Positions 1 through 14,090 of a DNA stretch of 64,000 nucleotides are shown here, piece by piece (within the stretch, counting starts at the first letter, position 1; each line of letters starts with the position of its first letter). A model generated the notes under the pieces. It made no database searches. It was not told the origin of the DNA and saw nothing but the letters and a program-made list of their open reading frames with translations. This DNA comes from Metallyticus violacea. Lineage: Eukaryota > Arthropoda > Insecta > Mantodea > Metallyticidae. The translations under genes were made by a program, and so were the position numbers. The stretch lies in the NCBI GenBank assembly GCA_030762175.1, contig CM060846.1, forward strand, positions 237,954,512-238,018,511, written 5' to 3'.

Positions 1-759
1 CAAGCATTTTACAGGAAGAAGTAAGTCACCCTAATATAACTGCTAGATCAAATTTTTTGTTAGTAATTAGTGTATTTTTAATTCATGTTTGATATAATAA
101 ATTATAAAAATACAGAATGTATAAAAACAGAAATATCATTTTCATTCATATATAAAATAAATATGTTTATTATTCCACTCAATTAGATAAAAATTTAGCC
201 ATAGACATTAAGCAAAATTTATATAAAATCTAATTTACTCTTTTATGTACACTTAGCCACAAAGCTATAGGTGAATTCATGCATTTATATCAGATATACA
301 TGCGCAATATTTATTATGAGAAAGAAAACTGTTTATTTTATATAGTTATTTAATGATGACTCAAAAATATCTTGAAAGAAATACAACAAATTAATGAAAG
401 TGTATGGTTTCCTAGGAAATTTAATTCTCTACTGTGTACATGAAATTTAGAGTAGAGGAAAATAGAATGCAATGAATGCATATTTTTTTCCAATTTGATT
501 AATGATAGAGACAGCAATGCAAATAATTTTGAATAAGGATCTATGAGTAAAAATATGAAATTACTTCTCTAGGAACCTAAATACTTATAAGTTGTTATTC
601 ATAATTTCAGTGAATGATCTATAAAATACATTTTTAAGTTATCGTGAAAGTATGTAGTATTTACAGGTGTGAATCTTCCCCAAAAGGATACCCATGCAAA
701 TGACATCAAAATTACATAGATGTACATAGAAGTGATTACCTTACAAACTGTGAACTTTA
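1..759. other. AT-rich stretch, no gene recognised
   Basis: I see no coding frame, RNA gene or known repeat here. A donor-like GTAAGT follows GAAGAA at about 21-26 on the plus strand, so the first 20 bases could be the end of an exon lying mostly outside the window, but too little is visible to decide. Confidence 0.5.
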
Positions 760-3760
<3,001 letters not shown>

Positions 3761-3774
3761 TGTAAGTACGTATG

Positions 3775-3817
3775 TAGGTAGGTAGGTAGGTAGGTAGGTA
3801 GGTAGGTAGGTAGGTAA
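3775..3817. repeat. (GGTA)n array flanking the AAGT array
   Basis: About ten copies of GGTA follow the AAGT array directly. The 16 intervening bases mix AAGT, ACGT and ATGT units, as expected if one base change in a unit was then amplified at the array edge. Confidence 0.95.
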
Positions 3818-3840
3818 ATACTTCTACTTGATTCCTGTTA

Positions 3841-4221
3841 TTGACATTAATTTTATTTGGAATCAGCTGGAAGTGTACAGAACTAGAATTTATCTTTTTA
3901 AAGAAACAAAGTTTAGATATATTGAAGTGCATTACTGAGGAAATGGCAAACTTAAAAGGAATGGAAAAGAGAATTGAGGAAAAAATAATTGGCAATTTTG
4001 AGGAAATAAAGTCAATATTGAGAGAATTTAAAGGAAAAGTGAATAGGGTATTGGAGGAATGCATTCGGAGACTGTCATATTTGGAGAGAGCTGAATGGAA
4101 GCAAAGGAAAAAGAATATGACAGATAATATTTGTAGTCAAAGAAATGAAAGGAAAACAAACATGGGAGCAAATCAAAGATATCTTTATAGGAAAGTTTGG
4201 TGTACAAGAATACTTTATTAA
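3841..4221 (+). CDS. Small hypothetical ORF with coiled-coil character
   Basis: A 126-codon open frame. From about residue 28 to 85 it is rich in Glu, Lys, Arg, Ile and Leu with a heptad-like spacing (for example MANLKGMEKRIEEKI and FEEIKSILREFKGKV), which reads as a coiled coil. The last 40 residues are basic. I do not recognise a family. Coiled coils of this kind occur in ORF1 proteins of some LINEs, so a retroelement fragment is the likeliest source. The first part (to about residue 15) may be fortuitous, because no start context or upstream exon supports it. It directly abuts the tetranucleotide array. Confidence 0.35.
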   Translation: MTLILFGISWKCTELEFIFLKKQSLDILKCITEEMANLKGMEKRIEEKIIGNFEEIKSILREFKGKVNRVLEECIRRLSYLERAEWKQRKKNMTDNICSQRNERKTNMGANQRYLYRKVWCTRILY

Positions 4222-5368
4222 ATAGCAGCTAAAATTTAACCAAAATATCAGTCTACTAACTAATGTTATATTAAGTTAATGGACCTTTCAATTTTATTAT
4301 CATACCAGTGAAACCAGTCATACTTTTACTCCTCAGAGTTCAAAAAGTATTTTTGCCCTTTATCATTTGTAGAAATCTGATCAGCTGCCATGTTTCATGT
4401 GTATTGAATTTGCAATATAGCCCTTAACAAATTGATTGAAAGTCTGTTCCAGTCTTCTGCCCATTGTGCATTAGTGAGTGAAAACACTCTTTACATATTT
4501 TTTATTGTCGTCAGTAATAGAAAATTAAGCTCATCTACCTTTAGCAGTGCAGGGAATTGTTTCTCAGACATGGAGCAAAAAGAAAACAAATATATAATAT
4601 TTGCAGTAAACTTACTCAATTCTGATTTGCTTTAAGTTCCCTTGCACCTATAATTTCAAAAATACAGATTTATCAAATAAATCACCCTACTTTAATTTGC
4701 ATGTTATGTTTTTATGAAATTCCCAGGAAGATTCAAAGTTTAAGAGCAGTCAGTCAAAATCAAAAGTTGAGAAAAAGGTGTAATATACTCAACAACTACC
4801 TAATAAAATAAAATGAATTCCTCTTATAATTTGTTTTTCTGTATTGTGAGCATTACACTTGTACCTCCTCAATCTGTGACATATGGTAATAATTTTTCTC
4901 TTTCTTTCAAGATATGGATTACATGAAGGAGTTCCAAACTTATCTTATTCACTGAAATTTCTTCCTTTTTAGTTACACCTATAGCTTTCTTAAACAACCT
5001 TATCTCTACATGCCAGAACTACATATAGATTTTTTCATTAATATAATATTTTTTTCAAAACTCTGGGGCACTCAAGAGAGAGGAAATATGGCCTCAAGGA
5101 TTTCAATGAATCTTTAAATAAGTTTAAGTCATCTTGTATTGCCTGTTTTATAAGATCCCTGTGAAAGACATGTAAACATTTACAATATTTTTTGAGGGAA
5201 GGCAAGACAGTTGGTGTAGGTGAGAAACAGTTGTACACTGTGACCATTGTTCACTACATGCCAATAGAAAAACTTCAGCAGCTGTTTTTATAGCACTGTG
5301 GAGAACATGTGCTGGACAGTCAACCCCTGTTATTGCTAGAATAAGTTTGGATTCTATTTTTGTAAAAA
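4222..5368. other. AT-rich stretch, no gene recognised
   Basis: Short frames at 4432-4635 (plus) and 5038-5247 (minus) have no recognisable motif or compositional support, and I treat them as chance. Nothing else is visible. Confidence 0.45.
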
Positions 5369-5392
5369 ATATATATATATATATATATATAT
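5369..5392. repeat. (AT)n microsatellite
   Basis: Twelve uninterrupted AT units. Confidence 0.95.
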
Positions 5393-5792
5393 TTTCTTCC
5401 TTTCTTCACATCTCTCCAAAATTGGCACTAGTATTAGCACAATCAAGTACTTGTCTTATCCTCAAATTTATTGTTATATCTGTACTGTAAAAATATTCAA
5501 ATTGATCAAAGTAAAATAAATTAGTTTGGATATTGGAATTACAAAATACTGCACTATTACTGGAAATATTTTGTGGTATTTATGGCTAATAGCATCTGTG
5601 CTTATACCAATGAAATTATGTTTTGAAAATGCTTCTTAAACATCTTTCATAACAAAAGGAGCTACTACATTATTCGTTATATTTTCAGTTTTTGACTTAT
5701 ACTGGCAAACATTCTACCAACACTGGTGTCACTTGCACAGTTATAATAAACTTCAACGTCTAACGATCATTTTTATTGAAGTGTACTCTACC

Positions 5793-5793
<1 letters not shown>

Positions 5794-5845
<52 letters not shown>
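5794..5845. repeat. (AT)n microsatellite
   Basis: About 26 uninterrupted AT units. Read in frame they give the Tyr-Ile run in the short minus-strand frame 5760-6032, which I do not consider a gene. Confidence 0.97.
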
Positions 5846-5849
<4 letters not shown>

Positions 5850-6747
5850 AATTCTGATTTCTATCTCGTAGCATTTTAGATACATTACATTACACACTGT
5901 AAGAGACAAGAGCACAGAGGGCCGAAAATAATTACAAGCCACCAAGTGCACATTTTGCTTCACAGAAGAACGAAAAACACGCGTGCATTGAGAAAAGAAC
6001 GAAATGAGGGAGCGATTAGAGTTTGAAGTCACAAATGATAGCTACAACGATAGGTCCATAGTCGATCATTAGCCATTAGGCATCTCGATTAGAGATGTTA
6101 CTGTTCTTTATGATATTTTAATTAAACCTTAGCGAAGCAATCTGAATTAGTATAATGTTATGATATTTTTAAAATAGAAACAAATATCCAGTATTTTGGC
6201 AATTTTCCGGCCATCCTGCCGTAACAGTAATGTTAGCCCTTAAAACCAGCATAGTTCCAGTTTTACGGGCGGCATGGTAAATCTAAAAGAATGTAAACAC
6301 ATGAGTGATGAAATAGAAATAAATATTGGTGTAATTGGCAAAGCGTTTTCAAAACTAGGGTTTGGTATTATTGTAACGTTTTTACATGAACAATTGAAAT
6401 TCGGCATTAATCGACGCACAATAAATGTAAATATCTTTGGTTAGATGTGTAAAACTGAAATATCGAGCTAAATGCTCGCATGTTATACAAATGTAAGAAC
6501 TTATGACTACAGCGGAAATGCACTAGTTATGACTGATATTATCTGCTTTTCTTGCTATGAAAGAGTCAACGTTCGCTACAGATTATATGGAAGCACAATA
6601 CTGACTGGTTTCTTCATACCTACCTAAGTCTCGTAAAAGATTGTGAGGAAAAAGCCGAATAAAACATGTTTCGTCTTGATTAGACGTTCTTGATATTATT
6701 ATATCAATTATTATATATATTATATATTATTTGGTTCATTTACCAAT

Positions 6748-7017
6748 GTCCTTTAACATCTCAGGTCATCAGCATCCCATTCAATTCAGGGCGTGAAACG
6801 GCCGATAAGTTTTGCTCAGAGGCTTCTTCTTTCAGGCTTGAAGTTCTTTTACGTGCCGTAAATCTACGACACAGGATCCACGGCTTTACTTTCCTTTCAA
6901 AGGAAGCCATAATTAGGATTTTTAGGTCCGAAAAAATCCATCAATGCTGACCGGCATTGATCCGCGATCTTGGGTCTATGAGGCAAGTATGGCTACCACT
7001 AGACCACCAGGACCAAC
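6748..7017 (-). mobile_element. tRNA-derived SINE, family 2, near full length
   Basis: Read on the minus strand, the head starts GGTCCTGGTGGTCTAGTGG, where TGGTCTAGTGG matches a Pol III A box (TRGYNNARNGG). A degenerate B box (CGGATCAATGCC) follows about 40 bases later. The body shares long similarity with the copy at 51.08-51.29 kb. The 3' end (about 6748-6775) reads GATGCTGATGACCTGAG, a tail also present at 55.97 kb and similar to the 3' end of the jockey-like LINE ending near 59.69 kb. An AT-rich simple tail follows at 6700-6735. Confidence 0.8.
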
Positions 7018-7126
7018 TTTTTGATGTTGCCTACACAAAGTAACTACATACCTTCTTTTCAAAGAAGAACATAATGACAAACTTTGACTCCAAAAAAGTC
7101 AGTCGGAAGTGTATAATTAATCAATT

Positions 7127-7408
7127 TCACATAGTAATTCTCGTTCTCTTAAAGTAAAAGCAGTGAAAAAATAAGCCCATATATTTCAAGCACTCATTTG
7201 GTGGTAAAAGTACTGTAATTAGAAATAATCGGGGTGTGTGTGACCTCTGCGAAATCGATTTTCGGTTTTCTTTAAATTTCTTAAGGACGTGGATTCCCTT
7301 CTCTCGTCCTTCTTCCTGATTCTTAGTAGTAGTGCCACTTGGAGTAACGCCATTAATGCCGCTTGTGCTTTGTGAAGAGGAAGAAGGCAGTCGAAGACTA
7401 TGGAACAT
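7127..7408 (-). CDS. Possible short coding frame, unrecognised
   Basis: A 93-codon frame starting MFHSLRLPSSSSQ, with a Ser/Thr-rich start (residues 8-30) followed by a charged Lys/Glu/Arg segment (about 31-53). The composition to about residue 53 looks more protein-like than the surrounding AT-rich DNA; after that it reads like noncoding sequence. It could be a 5' exon ending near 7250 at a weak GT (CAGAG|GTCACA), a decayed repeat, or chance. No domain or downstream exon was found. Confidence 0.2.
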   Translation of the reverse strand: MFHSLRLPSSSSQSTSGINGVTPSGTTTKNQEEGREKGIHVLKKFKENRKSISQRSHTPRLFLITVLLPPNECLKYMGLFFHCFYFKRTRITM

Positions 7409-7974
7409 TTAGATAACTTTCTTTTTGCCAACTTCTTCAAGAAAGTTTGTGAATTGCATCATTAGCTATATAAAACGAGTATCATTAATGAATTGAACAA
7501 GAGATTCCAAACTTGAAAATTGAATTGAAAAGTGCTCGTTCGGTTGCAATTTTTCCACTTGGCATGTATCTCATGAAAATACTTCGTTAACTGAAATTAA
7601 TGTACATCTAAAAATTAAATATTTTAATGCAGTGGTTGAAAAATGTGTTTCCAAACAGAGTGTGATATCGGACAGTACTACAGTAAGAAGAAAATAACCA
7701 AACTGAAGACATGCTGCCTTATATGAAGTTTAAGATAAACAATTATCACTATAATTTAATAATTACTAGACCACAAAATGATAAAATCTCAGGTTAAAGT
7801 TACATAACCCGGCCCAAAATATGCAGAAAATTTCCCGCTTCTCTTATGAAGCAGCTCACACGCACTTCCAAGCTATTAATTCAAGAGCTGCCTATTGACT
7901 AATTTTTATTTAATTTGTATTTGGAATGCTTACGTGAACTTTGGCATTGTTTAACTATACAAAGTAATTTCCAG

Positions 7975-8230
7975 TCACCTTCGTGGCTCAATTGCTTAAG
8001 GTAGAAGGGGCAGGTTCGAATTCCGCGTCCGGTTGTCAAGTTTTCCAATTTTCTCCCACCATGGAATGACAAATGCCAGGTAGGTCTCCCGCACGATAAC
8101 TTTCCACGTATAGTTCATTATTGTGGGAAGGAGAAAACTGTTCAGTGAGAGATATCCTACGCCTGTGCACAATGTTCTTCTGCAGCAGGTATAACTTCTA
8201 AGAAAACACTAGTTCTGTGCTTGAGTGAGA
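7975..8230 (+). mobile_element. tRNA-like SINE, third type
   Basis: An A-box-like TGGCTCAATTGC at about 7985 and a B-box-like GGTTCGAATTC at about 8012 have tRNA-like spacing. They are followed by a body with GACAAATGCCAGGTAGGTCTCCCGC, reminiscent in position but not in full sequence of the main SINE's middle region. No clear tail or target-site duplication was seen, so the 3' limit is approximate. Confidence 0.5.
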
Positions 8231-8259
8231 AAAGTAAACGTGTGGCAAAAAGGGAAGGT

Positions 8260-10029
8260 GTTTGTAGGGCATCTTGTTTATGTAATTAGCCACCTTTAAG
8301 GTAACAGACATCCAAATAGCTCACGAGAATGCGATATGCTGTATAGTTTTATGATGTTCGTCAATGGTTCGGAAGGTCAATATCATCATAGTAGGTTCAG
8401 AGAAGCCGTCTCATGCTGTGTGACGTAGGCCGAGTGCAGAGTTATTGTGCGTCAGTTCTAACTAGAGACGTCGAATTACCCCGAGTGCATTTGCCTCATT
8501 CATTCATGCCATTTAAGGGTAGAACGTAACATTCGCAACAAAATTTAATTCATTTAAGTTAACTTTCTGATAGTTTCTTCAATTTTGCATTGCTAAACTG
8601 AACACCAGTGCTCTGAAACATTTAACTATTTTATTCTGTGTCATTAAAAATAATATTTTTATGTCCAGTTGAGATATGAAGAATGTGTAAGGTTATATCT
8701 TGATTATTTGCTCTCATTACAGGCATATTATGATACATGAATGTACAGTAACCGTGTGAAATTAAATAACTGATTTGTTTTAGAGGTAGTTGCAATTCAT
8801 TCATTATTCGTGTTTGTTTACTTCTATAATTTATCCTTTTTTATTCTTAAACAGAAGTGCTCAAAACCAGGGGGGAAATATGAGGCAATTGGATTTGTAC
8901 GACTCATCTGCATATGGATATTTCCAGGCCTAGTGCCCTTTAAGATTAGTTAAAAATAGTTTAGGTTGCTTCAAATATTTCTGAATTATAATTATGGCCG
9001 TTTTGTAAATGCTAATGCTGTATATAAAGCCATAATTTTTTGATAATATGAACTTCAGTGAGCATTTAGGAGCAATTTGATATTAAGCATTCCAAAGCAC
9101 TTAAATTAGATAGTTAAAGTGAATGGACAATGCTATTGTACCGATTCAATCTCAGTTTTCCTATCATATTTCCTTGATTAGGCTTCTGGCACAAATGACA
9201 AACATCCTAACCCAGGTGCTTTTGCTTTGTGTTAGAATTTTCCAATTTATGTTAATATAATGCTCATTTCAGTATTTATTAGGTAAACTTTTACTAATTC
9301 ACATTGGATCAAATAAAGAGTTACTTCTGGAGAAATCAAGCATAAATTCTTAATTTAAAGGAGTAAAAAATTATCCCCCTTTATCTCGTTCTCTTTCCAA
9401 CTAAGCAAGTAAGTACCAAATTGTGGATTCAAGCATTTTCGGCATCTGGGACCATACTTCGTGACGAACATTCATTTTCAAATCCTCTAGTTTGAGTAAC
9501 AAATATTCAAGTTATGCACCATGGAACGGCAAGTAACCCTAGCCTCAGGAAATTTCACATTAAACTGTTCTTGAAACTCACATGGTTTTAGGTTATATAT
9601 ATCAAAACTCTAGGAAAATACAGTGGTTATATTGAGCCATCTTGGTTTGCCTACAACACATTAGTGTCCCAATAAATACTTCAAAACCAACATGTGTATG
9701 CAACGATAATTGTGTCAAAAGGCCCTCAACAGCTAAACACTCATCAATTTACATAACGTAAAAACTTATCATCCTATGTGTATATGGAATGAGCAAGTGG
9801 GCTAAGCTAAAGAAAAATATAGCGCACTATTAACTTTGAATAATTTTTTTTTGTCTTTAATTCGTTGTATACATGGAATTTAATCATTATTAAGTTATGT
9901 AATGCTAAGGGTAAAACAAATTTATATTACAGACCCTCACACTCATAAAAATTGAGAATAAATATTCATACTGATTTATTACACATTTTCCAAAGGAAAC
10001 GTTTTAGCTTCATAAGCGGATGCCAATAG
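8260..10029. other. No gene recognised
   Basis: Mostly AT-rich. I found no coding frame with compositional support and no familiar repeat. Confidence 0.45.
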
Positions 10030-10042
10030 CAATAACAACAAC

Positions 10043-10104
<62 letters not shown>
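10030..10104. repeat. (AAC)n/(AAT)n microsatellite
   Basis: A few AAC units lead into about 22 AAT units. Confidence 0.97.
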
Positions 10105-10105
<1 letters not shown>

Positions 10106-12190
10106 CATTGGAGCATTTGCTTGCTTAGTTGGGGCAATATGAAATTTAATTAAATTTTTGAATTGAGACCGAATAAAAGGACGATAGTAATTACTTTTGC
10201 TATGTTGAGTTTTTGTAGTAGCAAAGATTTTACTAGTAAAAGTGAGTCATTGCATTCATATGCAATGTTACAAGCGGGCGAACCTAAAGTTCATAATTTC
10301 GTTATAACATCAATCGTCAGGGACTCATATCTCTTTAATAAACTACTCTTGGGAGCACTGGTTAAGGTTCAGCCGTTTCCCGTATATTTTCTTTTATTGT
10401 ACAAAGCATTCAATCCAAAAATATTGTGTGCATCGTTGATATGTTCACAGTAATTACAGTTGAAAGAAATTAAAACATTTTTGAGATATGTACAAAAAGT
10501 AATATGTCGAAAAAATTTGAAAAATAAATTTTCTTTATATTTTAGCAACATTTTCACGACAGTAAAGCAGTTTAGAAAAACATTTAAAAATACCAGTTCC
10601 TTTATATTTATGCTAAGTTTTCACGACATTTAAACCAAGAACGAGCAGGATTTATTCTTCATAGAAATTATTCTCTAACGAAACTCTGCCAGTTTCAAAT
10701 GGCAATTACTTTTTGGCAATTCACGAAACTTTATATGTATGAAATTATTCGTTTCAGAATTTTGGAATTACTGCTATAAATAATGGTCGCTACTAGTACG
10801 ATATTGCACATATAACTTCCAAATACAAACACAGAACTTCCTCTTACCAAATGTTATAAGAATAAGTTAATAAATATGGGCTGAATAACTCCAGAAGGCA
10901 AAAGAAGAACATTTGTTAATTTTACTGCTTCCATTGCTACTAAAACTGAAAATACTCCCTTTACAATGGTGAGAAAAATTTACATCTTAGTCCTGATCTA
11001 AATTTTAAAATAATGCATAATTTGCATTTTCATAAATTTCTGATATGAAAGTGAGTTACTTCTTTTGCAGGCAATTTTATGGATAAATTTTCAATTATAG
11101 AATCCATACCTTCATTATTGTGGGGAAGTAGTTTTGAAAATAAAACAATTTCACTTAAGGGGAAAACGAAGTGAAATTAGGAAATTTTGAATAATTAAAC
11201 ATAGAGATTTTAAATTTTGCACACATATTGTTCAGGTTTTTACTATTATCCGTACAAACTTTTGGCTTAATTGACCAATTTACGCCATTGTTTTTAAAAA
11301 ATTATTATTTGGGGGGGGGCATTTAAAGCTACCGCTAAAAACTCTTCACCCATAAACGTTGACATTTTTCCGAAAAAAATTATTATTGTGTTATAAATTT
11401 TACCATATATAAAAATTAGCATGAATTTCAATTATAACCGTTGCAAAATTTTTAAAAAATAAAATGTGCATTTAGATACAAAATCATGGAAAAATTAGTA
11501 ACGACTGTACTAAAATTTTTTGTTAGTCTATTTTTCCTTTCATAGAAAAATTCATGTTAACATTTAAGAAACAAAGTCTACAGAATATCTAAAAAATGCC
11601 ATGCATGTAGATAAAAATTGTGAAGAAGACAAGTTTTGAGTGCAGGAAAACATTCTTAAAGTATAAAACAAGAAAAAAAAGGGGTTTAAAGTTTTGGATG
11701 CCTAAAATTTAAAGGCCAAGAGAAAGGGATTTAAAGAATGCAGGCATTTAAAAACGACTGCTAAAACAAATTTTTCAAAGGGCATAGATTGGGTGCATGA
11801 AACTTCTCACTGGGGTCCTCTGGGGTACAAAGTAATTTTTAAAACTAAAACAAAAATGTATTGTGACATATGGGGGGGCTTAATAATGGAATTAGTGTAA
11901 AAATAATGGAGCAAGAATGCGTTAATCAATCAGAAACAGTAAGGAAGTCGCGAAAGGCAATAATGAGTAACTGGTTTGTGCGCCATTTTGGCATGTATGA
12001 ATAATGAAAGAAACAGGTTCTGCGCATGCGCTGGAACCAACTTGTACAGGGCTTGGCTTGGTAGCGTCATAGTTCGCCAAGTAAGTAAGAACGCACTTTA
12101 GCTCTCTCCTTGGCCACAGAATAATATATAAAGTTGTAAAATTATTGATAGAAACATTAAGGCTGCAGTAGCAGTAACCAAAGTTCAGTT
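10105..12190. other. No gene recognised
   Basis: The frame at 10163-10453 has no recognisable motif. G runs occur at 11311-11319 and 11871-11877 inside otherwise AT-rich DNA. I see nothing else to annotate. Confidence 0.4.
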
Positions 12191-12998
12191 CTTTGTATCA
12201 TTTGTGATTTCCCATTTCTCATATAAATCTTAATACAGGATTTACAGAGATTGGAAATGAGTATGATTCGACATATAAAGAACAAAGAACCATTGCGAGA
12301 AATGAAGAGAAGACCAAAGCCTGGGAGGAGTTTGTACTCTTCATGTACACATTATCAACTGAAAATCAGAAACTTCTCTACAAGGTGTTGAAAAACACGA
12401 GAAAGGAGGATTCTATGTTGAAGTTTATAAAGGACAAAAATAGGAAAACACTCACTAGCGATGAGGAAAAAATGGGAAGGTGGAATGAATAATTTCTCTA
12501 ACTGTTGGAGGCTGACCAAGAAAGTCAGGAGTAAGAGGAACATCTCAAAGGCGATAACATAGATGGAGCAGATAATATGGAAGTAGAATTTTACGTAGTT
12601 ATAAGGAAACTAAAACTGAAGAAAGCAGCTGGCAACTATGGTATAAAGCCAGAAATGATTACATATATGAGATCAGAAGGAGAACGACTATTGCTCAGAA
12701 TTATTCAGTTGGTATGGAGACAGAGGACAATCCCAAAGGATTAGGAGCTGTCAGTCATTGTTCCTATTTAAAAGAAAGGGGATAGCCGGAGTGCTACAAC
12801 CACGGAGGCACTTCTCTGCTTAGAGTGTCCAAGAATGTCCACTCAAGGATTCTTGAGGGTTTGCCTGAGAATTCATATAAAAGACTAACTGGAAGAATTA
12901 CAATGCGGATTCCGACGAGGACGTAAGTACTGAAGATTTGATTTTTACACTAAGGCAAACTAATGAGAAACTTATAGAATACGAAGGAAAAGCACAGT

Positions 12999-13319
12999 AT
13001 GCAACATGGATGGACCTTGAGAATGCTTTCAAGAGGTTGCCTTGGGGGCACTCTGTGGAATGTTCTTAGGGAACGGAACGGTGATACAAGCCTGATAGAA
13101 GCAATAAGAAGCTTCTACGAAACCCAAAGAAACCAAGTGCGGACATCAGGAAGAACTTCCAAAGAATTTAGAACCACAGCGGTTGTGAAGCAGGGTGACA
13201 TTTTGTCTCTTTACATCTTTATCACATTGATGGAAGATGTAATAAAAGAGTGTAAGAGACATACTAAATGTTTCACTCAGGCAGCTGGAAATTGTTGCCA
13301 GTGCAGATCTCGGAACTAA
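12999..13319 (+). pseudogene. Reverse transcriptase fragment of the RTE-type LINE (palm, motif before FADD)
   Basis: A 106-codon open piece of the decayed polymerase. It carries VKQGDILSLYIFITLMEDVIKE (residues about 63-84), which corresponds to the conserved (V/G)xQGDxLSPxLF block before the catalytic FADD. The FADD itself follows just after the stop, at about 13322, in a neighbouring frame. The frame is closed by stop codons on both sides and the protein is not functional. Confidence 0.7.
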
Positions 13320-13378
13320 CTTTTGCCGATGACAAAGCCGGGAGCCTCCAAGCAAATTTGAAGGCGTGTCAATAAGAG

Positions 13379-13660
13379 ATGAGTAGAAAAACTAAAGTTA
13401 TTGCAAGCAATTCAATTCATCATACTATTAAACTTGGAGATCAGCAATTGGAACAAGTGACTCACTTCATATATCTTGGAGAAACCATTAGCCAGTTTAG
13501 GAAATATGACCAGGGGACTAGCTATGGAGTGGCTATCACGGGTAAACTATTTTATGCCATTAATAGAGAATTTACAGGGATAAGAGAAACCAACAAGAAG
13601 ACTATAATGGCAGTCTACTATTCAATCTATCTCCCCACCCTAAATTACACTTCGGAGTAG
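13379..13660 (+). pseudogene. C-terminal fragment of the RTE-type reverse transcriptase
   Basis: A 93-codon piece that continues the LINE polymerase after FADD. KTKVIASNS corresponds to the usual KTEVMxxS block, and QLEQVTHFIYLGETIS to the conserved FxYLGxxIS block at residues about 22-40. The usual YGCETW block further on is lost to a stop (TLNYTSE*W). It lies in frame order with the fragment at 12999-13319, so both come from one element. Confidence 0.7.
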
Positions 13661-14090
13661 TGGATTTTAAATATTCAACGTCGTACAGACAACAGAGATG
13701 CGTTATTTGAAGAAGGTAGAGAACAAGACACGTGGAGACCGTGTACGCAAACAACTATTAGATTATCTTTAAAAGTAAATCATCTGGATGAAGTTGTGCA
13801 GGAGGCACGGTTCCACTATTACGGACATGTGATGAGGATACCCGAGACCCGTTAGCTACACTTGTATGGGAAACACATCATAGTAGCAAGCGACAACATG
13901 GACCCTTATGGATAAAATGGGAAAACAACATGAAGCACATGCTTTCCATATGAGGAGTGACCTTGAGGAAAAGCGGAAGGAAATTTCAGGATAGAATGAT
14001 ATGCAAAGTTCTCTGCAAAACCTTTAGAACGCAATGTAGATGAGGGTTCGATGAATAAGAAGAAGAAGAAGCAGCAGAAGGAGATGAGTG

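Larger units (their letters stand above)
12240..14090 (+). mobile_element. Decayed RTE-type non-LTR retrotransposon (ORF2 3' part)
   Basis: Translating across several stops and frameshifts gives an ordered series of segments typical of RTE/BovB-like reverse transcriptases of arthropods: KAWEEFVLFM and NQKLLYKVLKNTRKED (about 12320-12415), a LKLKKAAGNYGIKPEMI segment (about 12610-12660), a CGFRRGR segment (about 12905), VKQGDILSLYIFITLMEDV (about 13186-13242), TFADDKAG with the catalytic DD still present (about 13320), then TKVIASNS and HFIYLGETIS (about 13390-13490). The C-terminal part reads FHYYGHVMRIPETR near 13811-13852, and the element ends in a short (GAA)n tract at 14062. The endonuclease and any 5' UTR are absent, so the copy is 5'-truncated. 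Confidence 0.75.

Noticed and set aside
5760..6032. Minus-strand frame with a Tyr-Ile run
   Set aside because: The run is an (AT)n microsatellite and the remainder has no recognisable motif.
6748..8230. True tRNA genes suggested by A- and B-box matches
   Set aside because: The boxes are followed by SINE bodies repeated elsewhere, and no complete cloverleaf could be drawn by eye.
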